A stretch of 64,000 nucleotides of DNA, taken from Triangularia verruculosa. Its lineage: Eukaryota; Ascomycota; Sordariomycetes; Sordariales; Podosporaceae. The position numbers were made by a program, and so were the translations under genes. The notes below the pieces were generated by a model. It did no database searches. It saw only the letters and a list, made by a program, of their open reading frames with translations, and was not told the origin of the DNA. Location of the stretch: contig MU863979.1 in NCBI GenBank assembly GCA_033296885.1, positions 1-64,000 of the forward strand, read 5' to 3'. This document shows, piece after piece, positions 21,374 through 32,973 of this stretch. Positions within the stretch are counted from its first letter, which is position 1, and every line of letters begins with the position of its first letter.

Positions 21374-22660
21374 TTACTCCTTCCGATCATAATCCTCATA
21401 CCCACTCGCCAGCCTCAAAATCCACCCATCCCCCTCCCTCTCCCCTCGTGGGTTAACACCACCCCAAAATACCACCCCTCGTCCACCCAAAAAACTATCA
21501 ACACCAAAGCTCCCCCTCGGCCCAGGGTGAACCTTCCCCTGCTTCTCCATCTGCTCCATCGGAACCAATTCCACTTCAGCCCAAGTCAACTCCCCACTCG
21601 TCATCTTCGGCAGCTTCTCCCTGACATAATCCTTCACCTTCGCGCCCGTAATACCTCGTGAAGGCAACTGTAGGGTCCAAATATCCGCCTGAGACCCATG
21701 AGTACCATCACTTGAGAGACCAAGCATGTAAACAAGGTACTCCCTCCCATACCCAGTCATGATGGGAACCAGGGCACCTCTTTCCCGTACCTGAGGGCAT
21801 GGAGATGGTGCTTCAAAGGTATGTGTCTCCCATGGCAGCGGCTTCTCCCGGTCGGTGGCGTTGTCGTAGAGGTACAATGACAACAAGCTGACAGCGCTCG
21901 GATCAGACGCATCTTTGGTCAAAACATACAGAGTATTTCCCGCGTAAGCTGCTGCATCCAGAAACTCTTTACCACTGGGCAGATCCGGCAAGGCAGTCCA
22001 GACAGCTTGGTTGAAGTCGTAGAACCATACCTCACGTTTGGTCTGGTCGTCGCTTCCACCAAGGGAGACGAGGAAGCCTTGCTTGTCGTCTACAAAGATA
22101 CTGTGCCCTGAGCGAGGAGCCATGCTCTTGTACAGTTGCGCCGTACCACGAAGTTTTGTCCATGCAAGTGTCTCAGAGTCCCATTGCCAAATGACATTGT
22201 CTTCTTCAATGGGCTTGCCAGAGGCGTCTTCTCCGCCGTGGATCAAGATGTAGCGGTTTCCTCGTGCGCAAGCGGCGTGGTTCTGTCGTGGCGTGGGGAC
22301 GTTGAGGTCGCCGGTGGAGATGTCCTTGGTCGGGAAAGGCGGGTAGTCTGCTTGAGAGGTTGACTTCGAGGTCAAGGGGTCGGTTTGGGACTTGTCTTGG
22401 GGGAGGGAGATGGCGTGGACTGTTGGTAGGCAGAGGTTGCCGGAGGCGTCGACGCCGCCGAATAGGTAGGCTTTGTCGCCGATGACGGTGAGGGTGTGGT
22501 TGGAGCGGGTAAGGTCGACATCGCCATCTGGACTGTCGAGTTGGGTGAGGGCCATTTTTAGTGGTGCTGTCGGGGCTGCAATCGCGACAGCTGCTGCGGC
22601 TTCGACACCGGTCATGATGACTTGCTCGGCCGCAATGGCTGCTGCTACTACGCCGGCCAT
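21374..22660 (-). CDS. Kelch-repeat protein
   Basis: An intronless gene of 428 residues. After an Ala-rich N-terminus (1-40) come Kelch blades with the Gly-Gly and Tyr/Trp spacing of beta-propellers: GDKAYLFGGVDASG, GNRYILIHGGEDASG, GFLVSLGGSDDQ with WFYDFNQAVWTALPDLPSG, AGNTLYVL, and a final FWGGVNPRGE blade. Fungal relatives are often labelled galactose-oxidase-like or nitrile-specifier-like, but no copper-oxidase residues or signal peptide are evident, so a cytosolic interaction scaffold is more likely. An internal ATG at residue 36 is an alternative start. Confidence 0.85.
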   Translation of the reverse strand: MAGVVAAAIAAEQVIMTGVEAAAAVAIAAPTAPLKMALTQLDSPDGDVDLTRSNHTLTVIGDKAYLFGGVDASGNLCLPTVHAISLPQDKSQTDPLTSKSTSQADYPPFPTKDISTGDLNVPTPRQNHAACARGNRYILIHGGEDASGKPIEEDNVIWQWDSETLAWTKLRGTAQLYKSMAPRSGHSIFVDDKQGFLVSLGGSDDQTKREVWFYDFNQAVWTALPDLPSGKEFLDAAAYAGNTLYVLTKDASDPSAVSLLSLYLYDNATDREKPLPWETHTFEAPSPCPQVRERGALVPIMTGYGREYLVYMLGLSSDGTHGSQADIWTLQLPSRGITGAKVKDYVREKLPKMTSGELTWAEVELVPMEQMEKQGKVHPGPRGSFGVDSFLGGRGVVFWGGVNPRGEREGDGWILRLASGYEDYDRKE

Positions 22661-23070
22661 GTTTGCTGTTTTCGAGTTAAAGCGTCTATTTCGGGCCAGG
22701 CCGATTTAAGTAGAGAATTGCAATTTCAGATGCTGTGTTTCGAATAGGTGACCAATTCTAGAGGACGTCTCCAAAATGGAAGCAAAGCTCCCGGTCTCCA
22801 GCTGGAGTGTGTTCGGACGATGACGTAGTTGTGGGGCGGGGGACCTTGCTGGCTACTGCCGTTCCCCTCCCCTCCGCATGAGTGCCACAATAAACTCATG
22901 TGGCGGAAGCGACCATCCGAAGTGCGACCCCCGAATCAAAGTCGCCCGCTAGGTAGCCCTATCCATAGCATCCGGGCGGTCAACAGCCGGTTCTACAGGC
23001 CCGACGACTTTCCAGCGTCCTAGCGCCAACCCGGCAACCACTTCAAATAGGCTGCCCATCCTTGGGCATT
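22661..23070. other. Intergenic region, Kelch gene promoter side
   Basis: 410 bp between the Kelch start codon and the stop of the ankyrin gene. GC-rich, no feature recognised. Confidence 0.4.
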
Positions 23071-25260
23071 TCAGAGACTCTCAACTGCGTCAAAAAAGAG
23101 ATCACTCATGCCATCAGCATCGATTGCCATGTCGTCCCTCACAGCCATACCGCTCTTGAACATTTCCATCATCTCGGCGCTGTCTAGCCCCCTAACAACC
23201 GCGGATACTTTATTCTTCTCCTCGTGGTCCAATGCACTCCAGAACCACTCAAGTAGAACCCTCACGAGGCTTATGTCGCCTTTCAACACTCCGCTCCTGA
23301 TCAAATCGAATTCACCATGCTTGGGCGGCCTTGCTCCAAACTCACACAACGTCTTCACGTCTTCTGCTGACCCCAACAGCACCGCCTGCTCCAGTGCCAA
23401 CGGCGTCTGTGTTCCACATCGGTAGTTGGGGTCTGCCCCGCCTTTTAACAGCGGTTTCACGAAAGAAATCCCATCAACATCTTCCGCAAGTCTTCTCATC
23501 GCATACGCTAACGCATTAGTCCCCCAAGAATTGAGATCATCCGGCCGTGCCCCTGCCGCCAGAAGAAGCTCCATGCAAGAGGGGTTCCTCGCTCGTGAAG
23601 CGAACATCAACGGTGTGCTCCCATTGAACGAAGCAGTGTTGGGGTCTGCGCCGTGCTCAAGCAACATCTGAACAGAGTCGGCGTCACCTTTAGCTGCCGC
23701 CCACGAAAGGGCTGTGCGGCCCTGCCAATCGAATGCGTCCAGCCCAGCTTCTGCGGTAAGCTGTATTTGCGTCGTGAGATCACCGACGACAAGGCCCAGG
23801 ATGATGAGGTGCAGCGCTGGAAATTTGCGCACTTTCAAGTATTCGGCGCCATCGAAGTCATCAATGATCGCCGCGACGCAGTCTGCAGGTGCAGACCCTG
23901 CAAAAACCTTATTCCACGCAATGTCAGCAGTGGTTTGGTTGGATGAATTGACAAGGTATGGGTCAGCCCCCTTGGCCAGAAGAAAGCGCCATGTGTCGAT
24001 CTGGTAACGGTCGATAGCGTACTGAACACATTGTATTTAGCACCTAGGCCCAAGCGTCGTGCAACAAGGACGGTGAGAGGAGATTGTCTTACGGTTGTTG
24101 CCGAAGCTCCAGTCGAGATGCCCACATCGTAAATACTCGCCAACCCCTGATCCAGAAGGGATTGAATCCCCTGTATATCGCCCAGCCTGGCCCGGCAAAA
24201 GATCTCTGATTCTTCCGGCACCACTCGCGGCACCTTGAGACTGAGGTTGCAGGCTTGGAGATCCGGAACCCACAATGTGGCTGACACCATGCGGAGGAGT
24301 AGCCACTGAGGAAAGAAGTAAGTCAACCGAGCAACAGACGTAGACTGCTTGCGGCAGCTCTTCTTAGTACAAGACCGGCCCATCATGTAGAGAGAAGCTA
24401 ATTCAAGAAAAAAGACACCACAAATGCGCTGTAGTCGTTCCGGGGAACGGAGACGAAGATATCGATGGCAAACACAAATGCAAGACGTAGGACAGCCTAT
24501 GACTTCGGTGTTGAAGTATTCGAAAGGCCTTTTTTTGACATGAGCGAGATGGCCAACGAGACCGGATCCGGCCCCAGACTCATCGCTGCTGTTCAAAGTC
24601 GTGGTCTCTGCAACAGCTGGTTCGGCAGCAACGACATCGGTCACCATTCTACCCTCAAAGGCAAGCTCCATTCGATGATGGATCTCCTGCAACATAGAGC
24701 TTTGGGTAAGAAGGGCTTGATAAACGCGGTCATCCACGAGCTTGGCGTCTTGTGCTGCTTCTTGGACCGAGGACTGTAGGTGGGCGGATCGTGTTCTAAC
24801 AATGAATCGTCAGCTACAAAGTCTCTCCAGTGGCATTTGAACCGCCCTACGCCGTAAATACACTAAGCATAGCTGTGATGTTGATCCTGATCATCAGCAG
24901 AGTGTATTGGAGCTCCTTAAGGCGCTGTTGCGGTCTGAATCGTGCTGAACGACGAAGTCTCACGGAACCTTCCGAACTTGGCTGTATATAAGTAGCCTTT
25001 AGTATATCGTTGATTTCCTTCAAACTGCCTTGCGCGGTGGAGATGACGTCCGCCAACCTCGAGTCTGCCAAAAGCAGCTGCCATCTTGTATCGTGGACGA
25101 GAGGTTGCAGTTCAGCCATTAGAATCTCAAACGTGGCCATGTCTTCCAACAAACTGGAGAGTAGGTCCTGGGCATGTTTGATATGGGAAGCGCATTTGAT
25201 GGATGCAGTTACTGCTCCGATGAGAGCCACAATGGAAGCACTGATAGAAAGAGGATCCAT
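23071..25260 (-). CDS. NLR-like protein: fungal STAND N-terminal domain plus ankyrin repeats
   Basis: Three exons: 25260-24851, 24795-24093 and 24021-23071. The introns of 55 nt (GTAGGG, GCTGAC, TTAG) and 71 nt (GTAAGA, TTCAG) give 687 residues. The start is MDPLSISASIVALIGAV, the standard beginning of the Helo-like N-terminal domain of fungal STAND/NLR proteins. Next are a CHRYLRLRSPERLQ Cys/His segment, the family hallmark FPQWLLLR and LKVPRVVPEESEIF, then ankyrin repeats (GDIQGIQSLL; GRTALSWAAAKGDADSVQML; GSTPLMFASRARNPSCMELL; DGISFVKPLL). There is no NACHT or NB-ARC between them, so this is the compact NLR-related architecture common in filamentous fungi and thought to act in non-self recognition or programmed cell death (inference). 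Confidence 0.85.
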
Positions 25261-25662
25261 TTTCAGAACGGCAAGTGACAAAAGGACAAGAACATCTCCA
25301 GTTGCAATTGCTAAGAGCGAGTGGAAACGACAGCTCAGACGTCCTGCCATGAGAGGTATAAGCGGGGTCATAAAGCGTTTCATCCACTTAGACGTTTGGA
25401 ACATAGCCTTAAATCCTTCTCGCTTCGCCTGACGATATTTGACCACCTGAATTTGCGATCATACCAGGAGGGTGGGTGATGAGAGGTCGGGAACTCCTGC
25501 GTCCACAAGCCCGGGCACGTCGGAAGATGCTAATTGGTACGAGCATAACCCCCCGAGACCTTGATCCAAGGCAGAAGCCAAGCCACATGAATGCACCGCA
25601 TCGGACACATCTAATGTCGGGCGAATACCTTTTGCACTATGTGGTTACACACGCTGCATGCA

Positions 25663-27167
25663 CTATAACACCCTTGACGGTTCACAAAGCCCCGTGTCCC
25701 GTTTCCATTGTTCAAAGTCGAACCCCAACTCCTCAGGTGTTCGAATCCGATGCCTGTCGCTGCCATGCGCGGTGAACGCCGCCTTCATTGGGCCAAGTCG
25801 CTCTCGGAGCCATATATCCCGCTCTGTCCACCGCGCTGGTAGTTTGCCCTGGCCGTCGTTGATGAGGCTTGTCTGCCTCGTGGCTTGCACTGCCCAGTCA
25901 TACAGACCCTCCATCAAAGATATGTTGAAGTGGGCTGCCTCAAGTGGTGAAACCTTGCGCCCGCCATACTGGAGTCGAAACGCATCATCCCACTGCGACA
26001 TGGCGAATTGACTCGGAAGAGCCAGTCGGTTTGCCCAGACACGTGCCACGACGGCAGCCTGACTCTCAGACAGAGGAAATGGCACCGACTTGAGCGGCAT
26101 TGCAATGAAGGCAAGAGTAGGACGCGGAATGTAGAAAATATTGCGGTAGAGATTTCGGGTGCAAAAGCCATCGTAGAAAGTCGGAAACGGTCGGAGAAAT
26201 GGGTAGTCACAGCGATAGCCAGTGCACAAGATGATGTGGTCAATATTGTGCTCGAGGTGACCATTGACGAAACGTACACTGCGTGATGATGGGATGAGCT
26301 CCGCAATTGCGGGAAGAGTGAGCCGACCGGGAGGGCTGGTTGAATCTTGCGTATGTGACCTTTTTGAGATGATGAGCGGATGTTGAACAACACTCTCGAG
26401 TTGTGAGGCGATTTCGGTCCCAGATGCGCCGGGCCCCACCACAATAACTTTCTTGTGCTCAAAGTTTGCCGCGTTCTTAAAAGCTAGCGAGTGCAAAATA
26501 CTGTCAGGATAAAGTCGTTTCCAAGTCGTCTGTCCATTCAAGTCAGGTATCAGGGGAGTCTCAAAATGGCCATTCGCCACAACAACCGCATCGAAAACAG
26601 ATTCAGTCACCTTCTCGTGGCCTGACTGCTCAGTCGTGACCATCCATTGCGAAGCACCCACTGGAGCTACCTCGAGGACCTGTGTGTTAAACTGGATCAG
26701 AGGCGTAACCTCCTTGGAGTATTGCCTCAAGTATTCCAGGACAGTCTCATGGGTGGCGAACAATTGACTCTCTTGCGGAAATTGAAGGTCGGAAAATGCC
26801 ATCAGCTCCTTGGGGATATTGGACTCAAGCTCATCGTAGACTGGTGTAGGGAATCTGGCTTTTGAATTGTCCAGCGTGTAGTTCCACATGCCACCAGTGG
26901 TATCCCTTTGTTCAAAGACGGTGATGCGTCGAAATATGGGCTCCGCAGCGAGATACCTAACATGTCAATGGCATCCTCAATAGCAAGTTAATGGTTGTAT
27001 GGTGCTCACTTGGTAGCCGCAATTCCGGCGGACCCGGCCCCGATAACGGCGATGCTCTCAACGTGTTGTCGTCCCACATGCTTCATGGCTCTGCTGGTAA
27101 AGGAACGAGCGGTTCCAGCTGGTGACGATAGGAGTAAGGCGACTTTGGAAAACATGGAAGGAGACAT
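25663..27167 (-). CDS. Flavin-containing monooxygenase (FMO-like)
   Basis: Two exons: 27167-27010 and 26956-25663, with a 53-nt intron (GTGAGC...GTTAG); 483 residues. An FAD-binding GxGxxG (VIGAGSAGIAATK, 40-53) and an NADPH-binding IVVGPGASGTEI motif are present, with HSLAFKN in the place of the FMO signature and HIILCTGY near the C-terminal FAD contact. FMOs oxygenate soft N or S nucleophiles using NADPH and O2. The first 28 residues are Arg/Ser-rich without acids, compatible with a mitochondrial presequence; ATGs at 27155 and 27086 are alternative starts, the latter without it. Substrate unknown; it opens the metabolic neighbourhood described in the summary. Confidence 0.88.
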
Positions 27168-28033
27168 GCGGTTGCAAAGACTTTAACTGACTCCAGGTGG
27201 CAATGCTCAGGCCATTGCCACAGACTCGGAGATGCTCCCAGCGATGGCAGAATTTGCTTGCGATGATGCAGTGTGCCGACACCGCTGGTGTGCACATCCG
27301 CCACCACGTGATTGCGGTTCAATCGATACCCGGGATCTTTGCATGCCGTACGAGGTGGGTAGCTTCCACTTGCCCTTATACTGGGCATTATCGTCTATTG
27401 ACTTGAAAAGCTGTGTCCATCCTCATTGTTTACCTGAAGCTTTTCACTCTTCAAACTTTTCAATGACGGGTTCAGGTGGCAATGTTAACTCGATATTCCT
27501 TCGAGATTGGTGGCAGTTCCAGGTCGAATGTAAGACCCCTCCGTCCTGCCAAGATAAGGTACAGGTACAGGTGCGTATCACGTCGGCCAACATGAAATCC
27601 CCTGCTCACTTAGAAGAAACCATGGAAGACATGCCGCAGGTACTCAAGACACCTTCAAATTGCTAGCGAACATGCTAGTGTCGTCCTAAGTTTCAACTTG
27701 AAGTTTAGAATTGGCTACCTATTAATGCGTCTAGAAGTATGGAAGTTAGCGCTCGAAACATGGGGAATATACGGCCGGGGCCAGATGAGTCAACTCTTTC
27801 TGGCAAACGCAGCACGACAATAACGGCTGGCCACGTGGGAAGGTGACTCAGATGTGCCAGAACTGAGGGTTAGGGCTAAGTGCGACATACATGTGGCGTT
27901 TTCATTCTAAAACCCGCGACCTAACGGCTGATAAAGACTGCATTTCACTTCCCCGCCCACACCGAAATTGAGTCCCCGATTGATTCTAGACAAAACTATC
28001 GATTCCTCCACCGCCGCCGAGCTACTTTCCATC
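27168..28033. other. Divergent promoter region, FMO and PaiB-like genes
   Basis: 866 bp between two start codons facing away from each other. No coding sequence is supported and no repeats are seen. The two flavoenzyme genes could be co-regulated from it. Confidence 0.5.
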
Positions 28034-28837
28034 ATGTATCTCCGTGCTATCCACGCTGAGTTCGAAATACCAGCATTGCGCCGTTTCATCCGTGAGAACG
28101 CACTAGGACTTCTCATCACCGGGTTGCCGTCGACCAACTTTCCCACACTGCAATGCACCCACATTCCGTGGGTCCTTGATGTGTCCGACGAGGACAGCCA
28201 AACAGAGCTCGGAACGCTCCGTGGCCATCTTGCCAGGCAGAACCCCCACTCGAAGGCAATGGCAGAGGCGGTCCTGCGCAGCTCAGACTCATCTTCGAAC
28301 GGCGTACTGGAACACGAAGTTTCGGTCGTTTTCACGGGCCCCGTTCACTCCTACGTGACGCCCAAGTTCTATACCGAAACCAAGCCAGCCACAGGCAAAG
28401 TAGTACCGACATGGAACTACTCTGCCGTGCAAGCTTATGGCCGTGCCACAGTCTTCTGCGATCCGAAATCCACCACGACCGAGGCCTTCCTCTCCAAGCA
28501 GATTGTCGATCTCACCAAGCACGCCGAAAGCTCCATCTCGAACCATACCGGTGCCGACGGCCGCCCAAAGCCGTGGGAAGTTAGCGACGCTCCCGACTCG
28601 TTCATCAACATCCTCCAAAAGAGCATTATCGGCATCGAAATTACAATCGACCGTCTCGAAGGCAAGCATAAGATGACTCAGGAGATGAGCAAGGGCGACC
28701 GTGACGGCGTCATTGCAGGCTTCGAGGGGCTTAACACCGAAGCTGGCTCCTTGATGGCAAAAATAGTCCGAGAGAGAGGTGCTATGAAGGATGCGGCGAA
28801 AGATGCAGCGAAGACGGCGGCGCAGGGAGCCGAGTAA
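28034..28837 (+). CDS. PaiB-family FMN-binding protein
   Basis: 267 residues from the ATG at 28034; the frame is open further upstream but the domain begins MYLRAIHAEFEIPALRRFI, as in PaiB proteins. The first half follows the split-barrel flavin-binding pattern, with ENALGLLITGLP, CTHIPWVLD, GHLARQNPHSK and the later VSVVFTGPVHSYVTPKFY and VPTWNYSAVQAYG (the VPTWNY motif is diagnostic). In Bacillus, PaiB is linked to repression of degradative enzymes; fungal homologues are uncharacterised. The C-terminus is Ala/Lys-rich and probably disordered. A bacterial-type family in a fungus, but widespread enough that recent transfer is not implied. Confidence 0.9.
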   Translation: MYLRAIHAEFEIPALRRFIRENALGLLITGLPSTNFPTLQCTHIPWVLDVSDEDSQTELGTLRGHLARQNPHSKAMAEAVLRSSDSSSNGVLEHEVSVVFTGPVHSYVTPKFYTETKPATGKVVPTWNYSAVQAYGRATVFCDPKSTTTEAFLSKQIVDLTKHAESSISNHTGADGRPKPWEVSDAPDSFINILQKSIIGIEITIDRLEGKHKMTQEMSKGDRDGVIAGFEGLNTEAGSLMAKIVRERGAMKDAAKDAAKTAAQGAE

Positions 28838-29623
28838 TGGGCAACAAGTGAAGAGATGGGGGATCGATGGCAGGACGCAATAGCACAAGCCATGGGCATG
28901 TATTGTCGATGGAGCCTAAAACAAATAGTCGCTGGGTTATTAACGCAAAGAAGTCTCGAACGAGAAGTAACCTGCGACCTATCTTCCACTGAGCGGCAAC
29001 ACCACGACATAATCAGTGATACTGCACAATATTATCCGCCTTAAGGCTGTGAGACGATACTAATATCGGTACCTGTCACAACATTTTGCAGTGTGTAGAT
29101 AAGGAAGGACTCTAGATGCTGGACTTCATACTCAGAAGATGGAAATAGGACCCTACCTGAGCTTGAATATGTTCCTAGCTGTCTTCCGAAGGAGTCGTAT
29201 TACGACGTCTCTAATATCTAGGTAGCCAGTGAAATCCGTGAGTTGATACAGGTGAGGAACTATGAACGATGCTATCGTGCTGACTGAGGTGTCCCGAGAT
29301 GGTTGAAATATACCTATTAGGACGTTCCGATAAGAGACAGGGGGGTGGAATGCACAACCAACGCGCTGGCATTGCATAAGGTGCCTAACGTTCTCGGGAC
29401 AGAGCAAGTCAGGCATCCAAAAATCGTTTGACTAGGGTAGGCATTCAAATTTGCAAACAAATTGCGGGGAATCCCGGATCATTTGTTGGCGCCAGTTTGC
29501 ACCACCAGGGGTTCCAGCTCACCGACCATCTCGTTCTCACGACTTTGCAAGAGGCTTTTAACTTTTCCAAGATCACAAGCCAGTTGAAACAGAAATATTT
29601 CAGATTCAGAGACGAAAATAATC
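28838..29623. other. Intergenic region
   Basis: 786 bp between the PaiB-like stop and the permease start. No supported gene, RNA or repeat. Confidence 0.4.
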
Positions 29624-31597
29624 ATGGGGCCAGCAGAGACAGCTCCGCTTCTGGCCGGCCATGAACCCCACGGCGTACCGCCGGACTCGCTCGCTTCGTC
29701 ACTACAACAATCCCCTCCTAGCCTGTCAACGCCATCACTGGGACCGCCCACGGGCAGCACCCACCCTAAAAGACTTTTGAGTTTCTGGGACGGCCTTGCT
29801 CTCGTACTTGGGCTACAGATTGGCTCAGGCATCTTCGTGTCGCCGGCTCTGGTCGTCCGCAGCGTCGGCTCCGAGAGCACTGCGCTCCTGATATGGGTCA
29901 TCGGCGGCACGCTCGCTTGGGCATGCGCAGCCTGCTATGTCGAGATGGGTACTCGCCTCCCCATTAATGGGGGGCCGCAGGAGTATCTCGCCTATTGCTT
30001 CAGCGACTTATTCGGCTTCGTGGCTTCGTGGGGTTGCATCTTCACCGTCAAGCCATGTTCCGGTGCTGTTCTCGCTCTGTCCATTGCCGAATACGCCTGT
30101 GACGCACTTGCTCTGGTTCCTGAAGCTGGAAGCGGTACTCCCTCTTCTGACAGATACCTCAAAACAGCTGCTTTGCTTGTGATCGCGCTTGTCACGGCCA
30201 TCAACTGCGCTGGCAACCACCTCAGCAATCTTTCCACCAAGATACTACTCGCCTGTAAAGTGGGTGGTGTCGGGTTCGTCATCATCATGGGCTTTGCAGT
30301 CCTTGTTTCTTCACACATATCCTCTTCACCTACCGTCGCCGCAAATGTCGAGCCCGTGTCGCCGGACTTGGGTAGTTACACTGATGCACTGTTAGCGGCC
30401 ATGTGGGCTTACTCAGGATGGGAGACGGTAAGCTTATTACATTGCCCTTTTCTGTGGCCCTTACGGGTGACGATGGATACCGTGCTGACCAGAATACTCA
30501 CAAGCTTGCATTTGTCGGCGGGGAGCTTCAAAACCCGCACCGGAATATTCCTCGTGTCATCAACACAGCTATGGTCGTCGTGGTCTTGCTCTCCGTGTTT
30601 TCGAATATAGCCTACTTCTCAGTCCTGTCCTTTGACGAAATCGTCCGATCTACTACCATCGGCTTGGTAATATGCAACCCTCCTTTACGTTCAGGTGTCC
30701 CAGTTGTGGTTCTTATAAGCTCTGTTAATACCCAGCTAACACTGATGACGATCGACCGCAGACATTCAGCGAGCATTTCCTGGGCCGCGCAGGTGGTGTC
30801 GCTTACACCGCACTCATCTGCCTCTCCAGCTTCGGGACTCTCAACGTCAAGACTTTCACAGCTGGACGCTTGACCCAGGCTGCTGCAGAACGTGGATTCT
30901 TACCGCCAATTGTGATGACGGTTGCCAACCAAGGCAGGGACGGTAGCAACAACGGCGACAACGGTGACAACACCGATCACAGAAGCGTCAGTAGTAGAAG
31001 TTCTTGCCAAGCGCCCCTACGTCAGCGCATGCTCGGGACTTTCCAGCGTCCGCTGAGATTTCAAGACGGCACCATCCCCTTGTTAGTATATCTCGCATCC
31101 CCGACCATGAAGCGTTGAAGTCCTTCATCTAACTCAGATGCCAGCTCCGCCATCATCTTCAACTCCCTGCTTACTTGCATCTTTGTCCTCGTAGGCGACC
31201 TAAGGTCCCTAATCTCTTTTATCGGTAAGACATTGTTATTATCCGGTTTATCGGTCTCATCCTCCTTCAACGACCGAGAGCTTACCAGCCTTGATCAGGA
31301 ATCGTCGAGTACTGGATTGTTTTTCTCACCCTTGTTGGGCTCTTGTCTCTCCGGTTCTTCCCGACACCCGATCAGAGGACGCAAACTGTCACCATGCCGA
31401 TATTCAAAGTTCCTGTTATTGTCATACTTGTCGCCTTGCTTGCTCTTGGTTTTATGGTTATTCTTTCCATTGCACGGCATCAGCTGGCGGGTATCGGGTT
31501 CATGATCTTCTGTGTCGGGAGCGGTGTTTTCCACTCCTTCTTCATACAACCAAGAGGATCGGCAACACGGGAAGTTAGTCGCAGCTACGTAGACTAG
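29624..31597 (+). CDS. Amino-acid permease, LAT/APC family
   Basis: Five exons inferred by splicing and homology: 29624-30427, 30493-30666, 30762-31081, 31145-31224 and 31299-31597. Introns are 65, 95, 63 and 74 nt, with branch-like sequences in most and acceptors chosen to keep frame. The product is 558 residues with about 12 membrane segments. Key motifs are LQIGSGIFVSPALV (unwound first helix, substrate backbone binding), GGTLAWACAACYVEMG, LPINGGPQEYL, then AFVGGELQNPHRNIPRVI, the LAT signature after helix 6. It belongs to the L-type/methionine permease branch (Mup-like) and probably imports neutral amino acids at the plasma membrane. The acceptors of exons 4 and 5 are the least certain. 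Confidence 0.88.
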
Positions 31598-31736
31598 AGT
31601 GGAAATTATAGTAGAAGTCGATCTAGTTTCTCTCTAATAGCTTAGACTTGGTAGTAGAAAGGAAGCTCAACCGCTTAGCTAAGGTATTAGGGTCTTGATC
31701 TAGACGCTCTGACGCGTCCCCCGTAGTCACCCTCCA

Positions 31737-32648
31737 CTAAAACGCCTCCGATACATCCATAGCCCATTCTCCCTTGTGGAAGATATCTGCGTGGCTCATA
31801 ATCTGACTCTGGGATTGAAATCGGTTACCACAGACGCTGCACATATATTTTAGCCCCGCCAGGACGCTGTCGTTTGGCGGGCTTCCCAACACTCGGCGTC
31901 GATAAAGGCCGAGCCCGACAAGATGAGACAGACGCTGCTCGTTCATGATGATCTTTTCGTCAAGCGCGATCCCCAGTGACGCGGCCAGCTCAACCAACCG
32001 CGAATCCGAACCTTGTCTCCGCCTCATTGATCGACAAACTCGGGCTGCGAATGCGGTGAGAAAGCAGTGGTTTTCCCAAGGATCATTTAGAGGGCCCCCG
32101 ACTATAGAAACACGACCGGACTTCACTCCATGAAGTATCGCAAAAGGGGCAAGCAGCACGATCATATGCACCGGTGCTCTTTCCAAGTCCAGCTCGTTCA
32201 ACCAGAGCGGTGGTGTACGACGAGGCAGGATTCCCTCCAAGCGGATCTCGACCCGCGGTAGCCCGGGGGCTGTTCCTAGAGATCGGCTCAAGGACAGCAA
32301 GGCTTTGTAGAGGCCCGGTATGGTCCCCCGGTCTTGGAAGGGGTTGATGTCGATCCGGATGCAAGGTCTGAAGGTTCGGAAACCGCATAAGCACGGAACA
32401 CTGGCATACAGGTTCTTCGAATCATGGCGGGTGGAGATGCGGATGGTGTGCCGGCCTGCAAACGCGCAGAACTCATCGTGAAGCTGATGGCAGCAGAGAC
32501 CCAGGGTGAAACAGGAATTACAGCCATATGCGCGGTCGCACTTCTGATCCGGGACTAGACGGACTTGGTTCGAGTCGTCCGATATCAGCACTCGATAGAT
32601 GAGCTCACGGACTTCAAGGGGAAGACCCAACAAGCTTGGGGTCTGCAT
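31737..32648 (-). CDS. F-box-like protein with C-terminal C2H2 zinc finger
   Basis: 303 residues, single exon, ATG at 32648. The N-terminus LLGLPLEVRELIYRVLI resembles the F-box/2EXR-like helix that starts many fungal proteins. A Cys-rich segment (CDRAYGCNSCFTLGLCC) follows at about 37-53. The C-terminus holds a classical zinc finger, CSVC-x12-H-x4-H, at about 269-290. The combination suggests a regulatory or substrate-adaptor role, but no pathway can be assigned. It lies between the permease and the amidohydrolase. Confidence 0.78.
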   Translation of the reverse strand: MQTPSLLGLPLEVRELIYRVLISDDSNQVRLVPDQKCDRAYGCNSCFTLGLCCHQLHDEFCAFAGRHTIRISTRHDSKNLYASVPCLCGFRTFRPCIRIDINPFQDRGTIPGLYKALLSLSRSLGTAPGLPRVEIRLEGILPRRTPPLWLNELDLERAPVHMIVLLAPFAILHGVKSGRVSIVGGPLNDPWENHCFLTAFAARVCRSMRRRQGSDSRLVELAASLGIALDEKIIMNEQRLSHLVGLGLYRRRVLGSPPNDSVLAGLKYMCSVCGNRFQSQSQIMSHADIFHKGEWAMDVSEAF

Positions 32649-32973
32649 TGCCGTAAGAGTGACTCTTTGCCGTGATGTCCAGGGAGATGTTTGGTGTTCG
32701 AAGAAAGTGGGGTTGACTTCCCGAGAGTGCTGGCGAATGGTTAATGCCGCTCGCTTGTGGTGTCACGAGGTCTGCGCGTCCTCTACTGATGGCGAATATG
32801 AGACTTGCAGGGTAAAGAGTGGAGGTAGTGTAGAATGGCACATTTTGGAGTCAAAATTACGGCGTCTGTTCGGGCATGTACCTCCATTCTATCACATTAC
32901 GGAACGCATGCCTAGGTAGGTGCCAAAACCAACTGCCTGTTCTTATCGCCCTGCCCTCTTTTCGCTCCAGGCT
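32649..32973. other. Short intergenic region
   Basis: 325 bp between the F-box-like start and the amidohydrolase stop. Nothing recognised. Confidence 0.4.
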
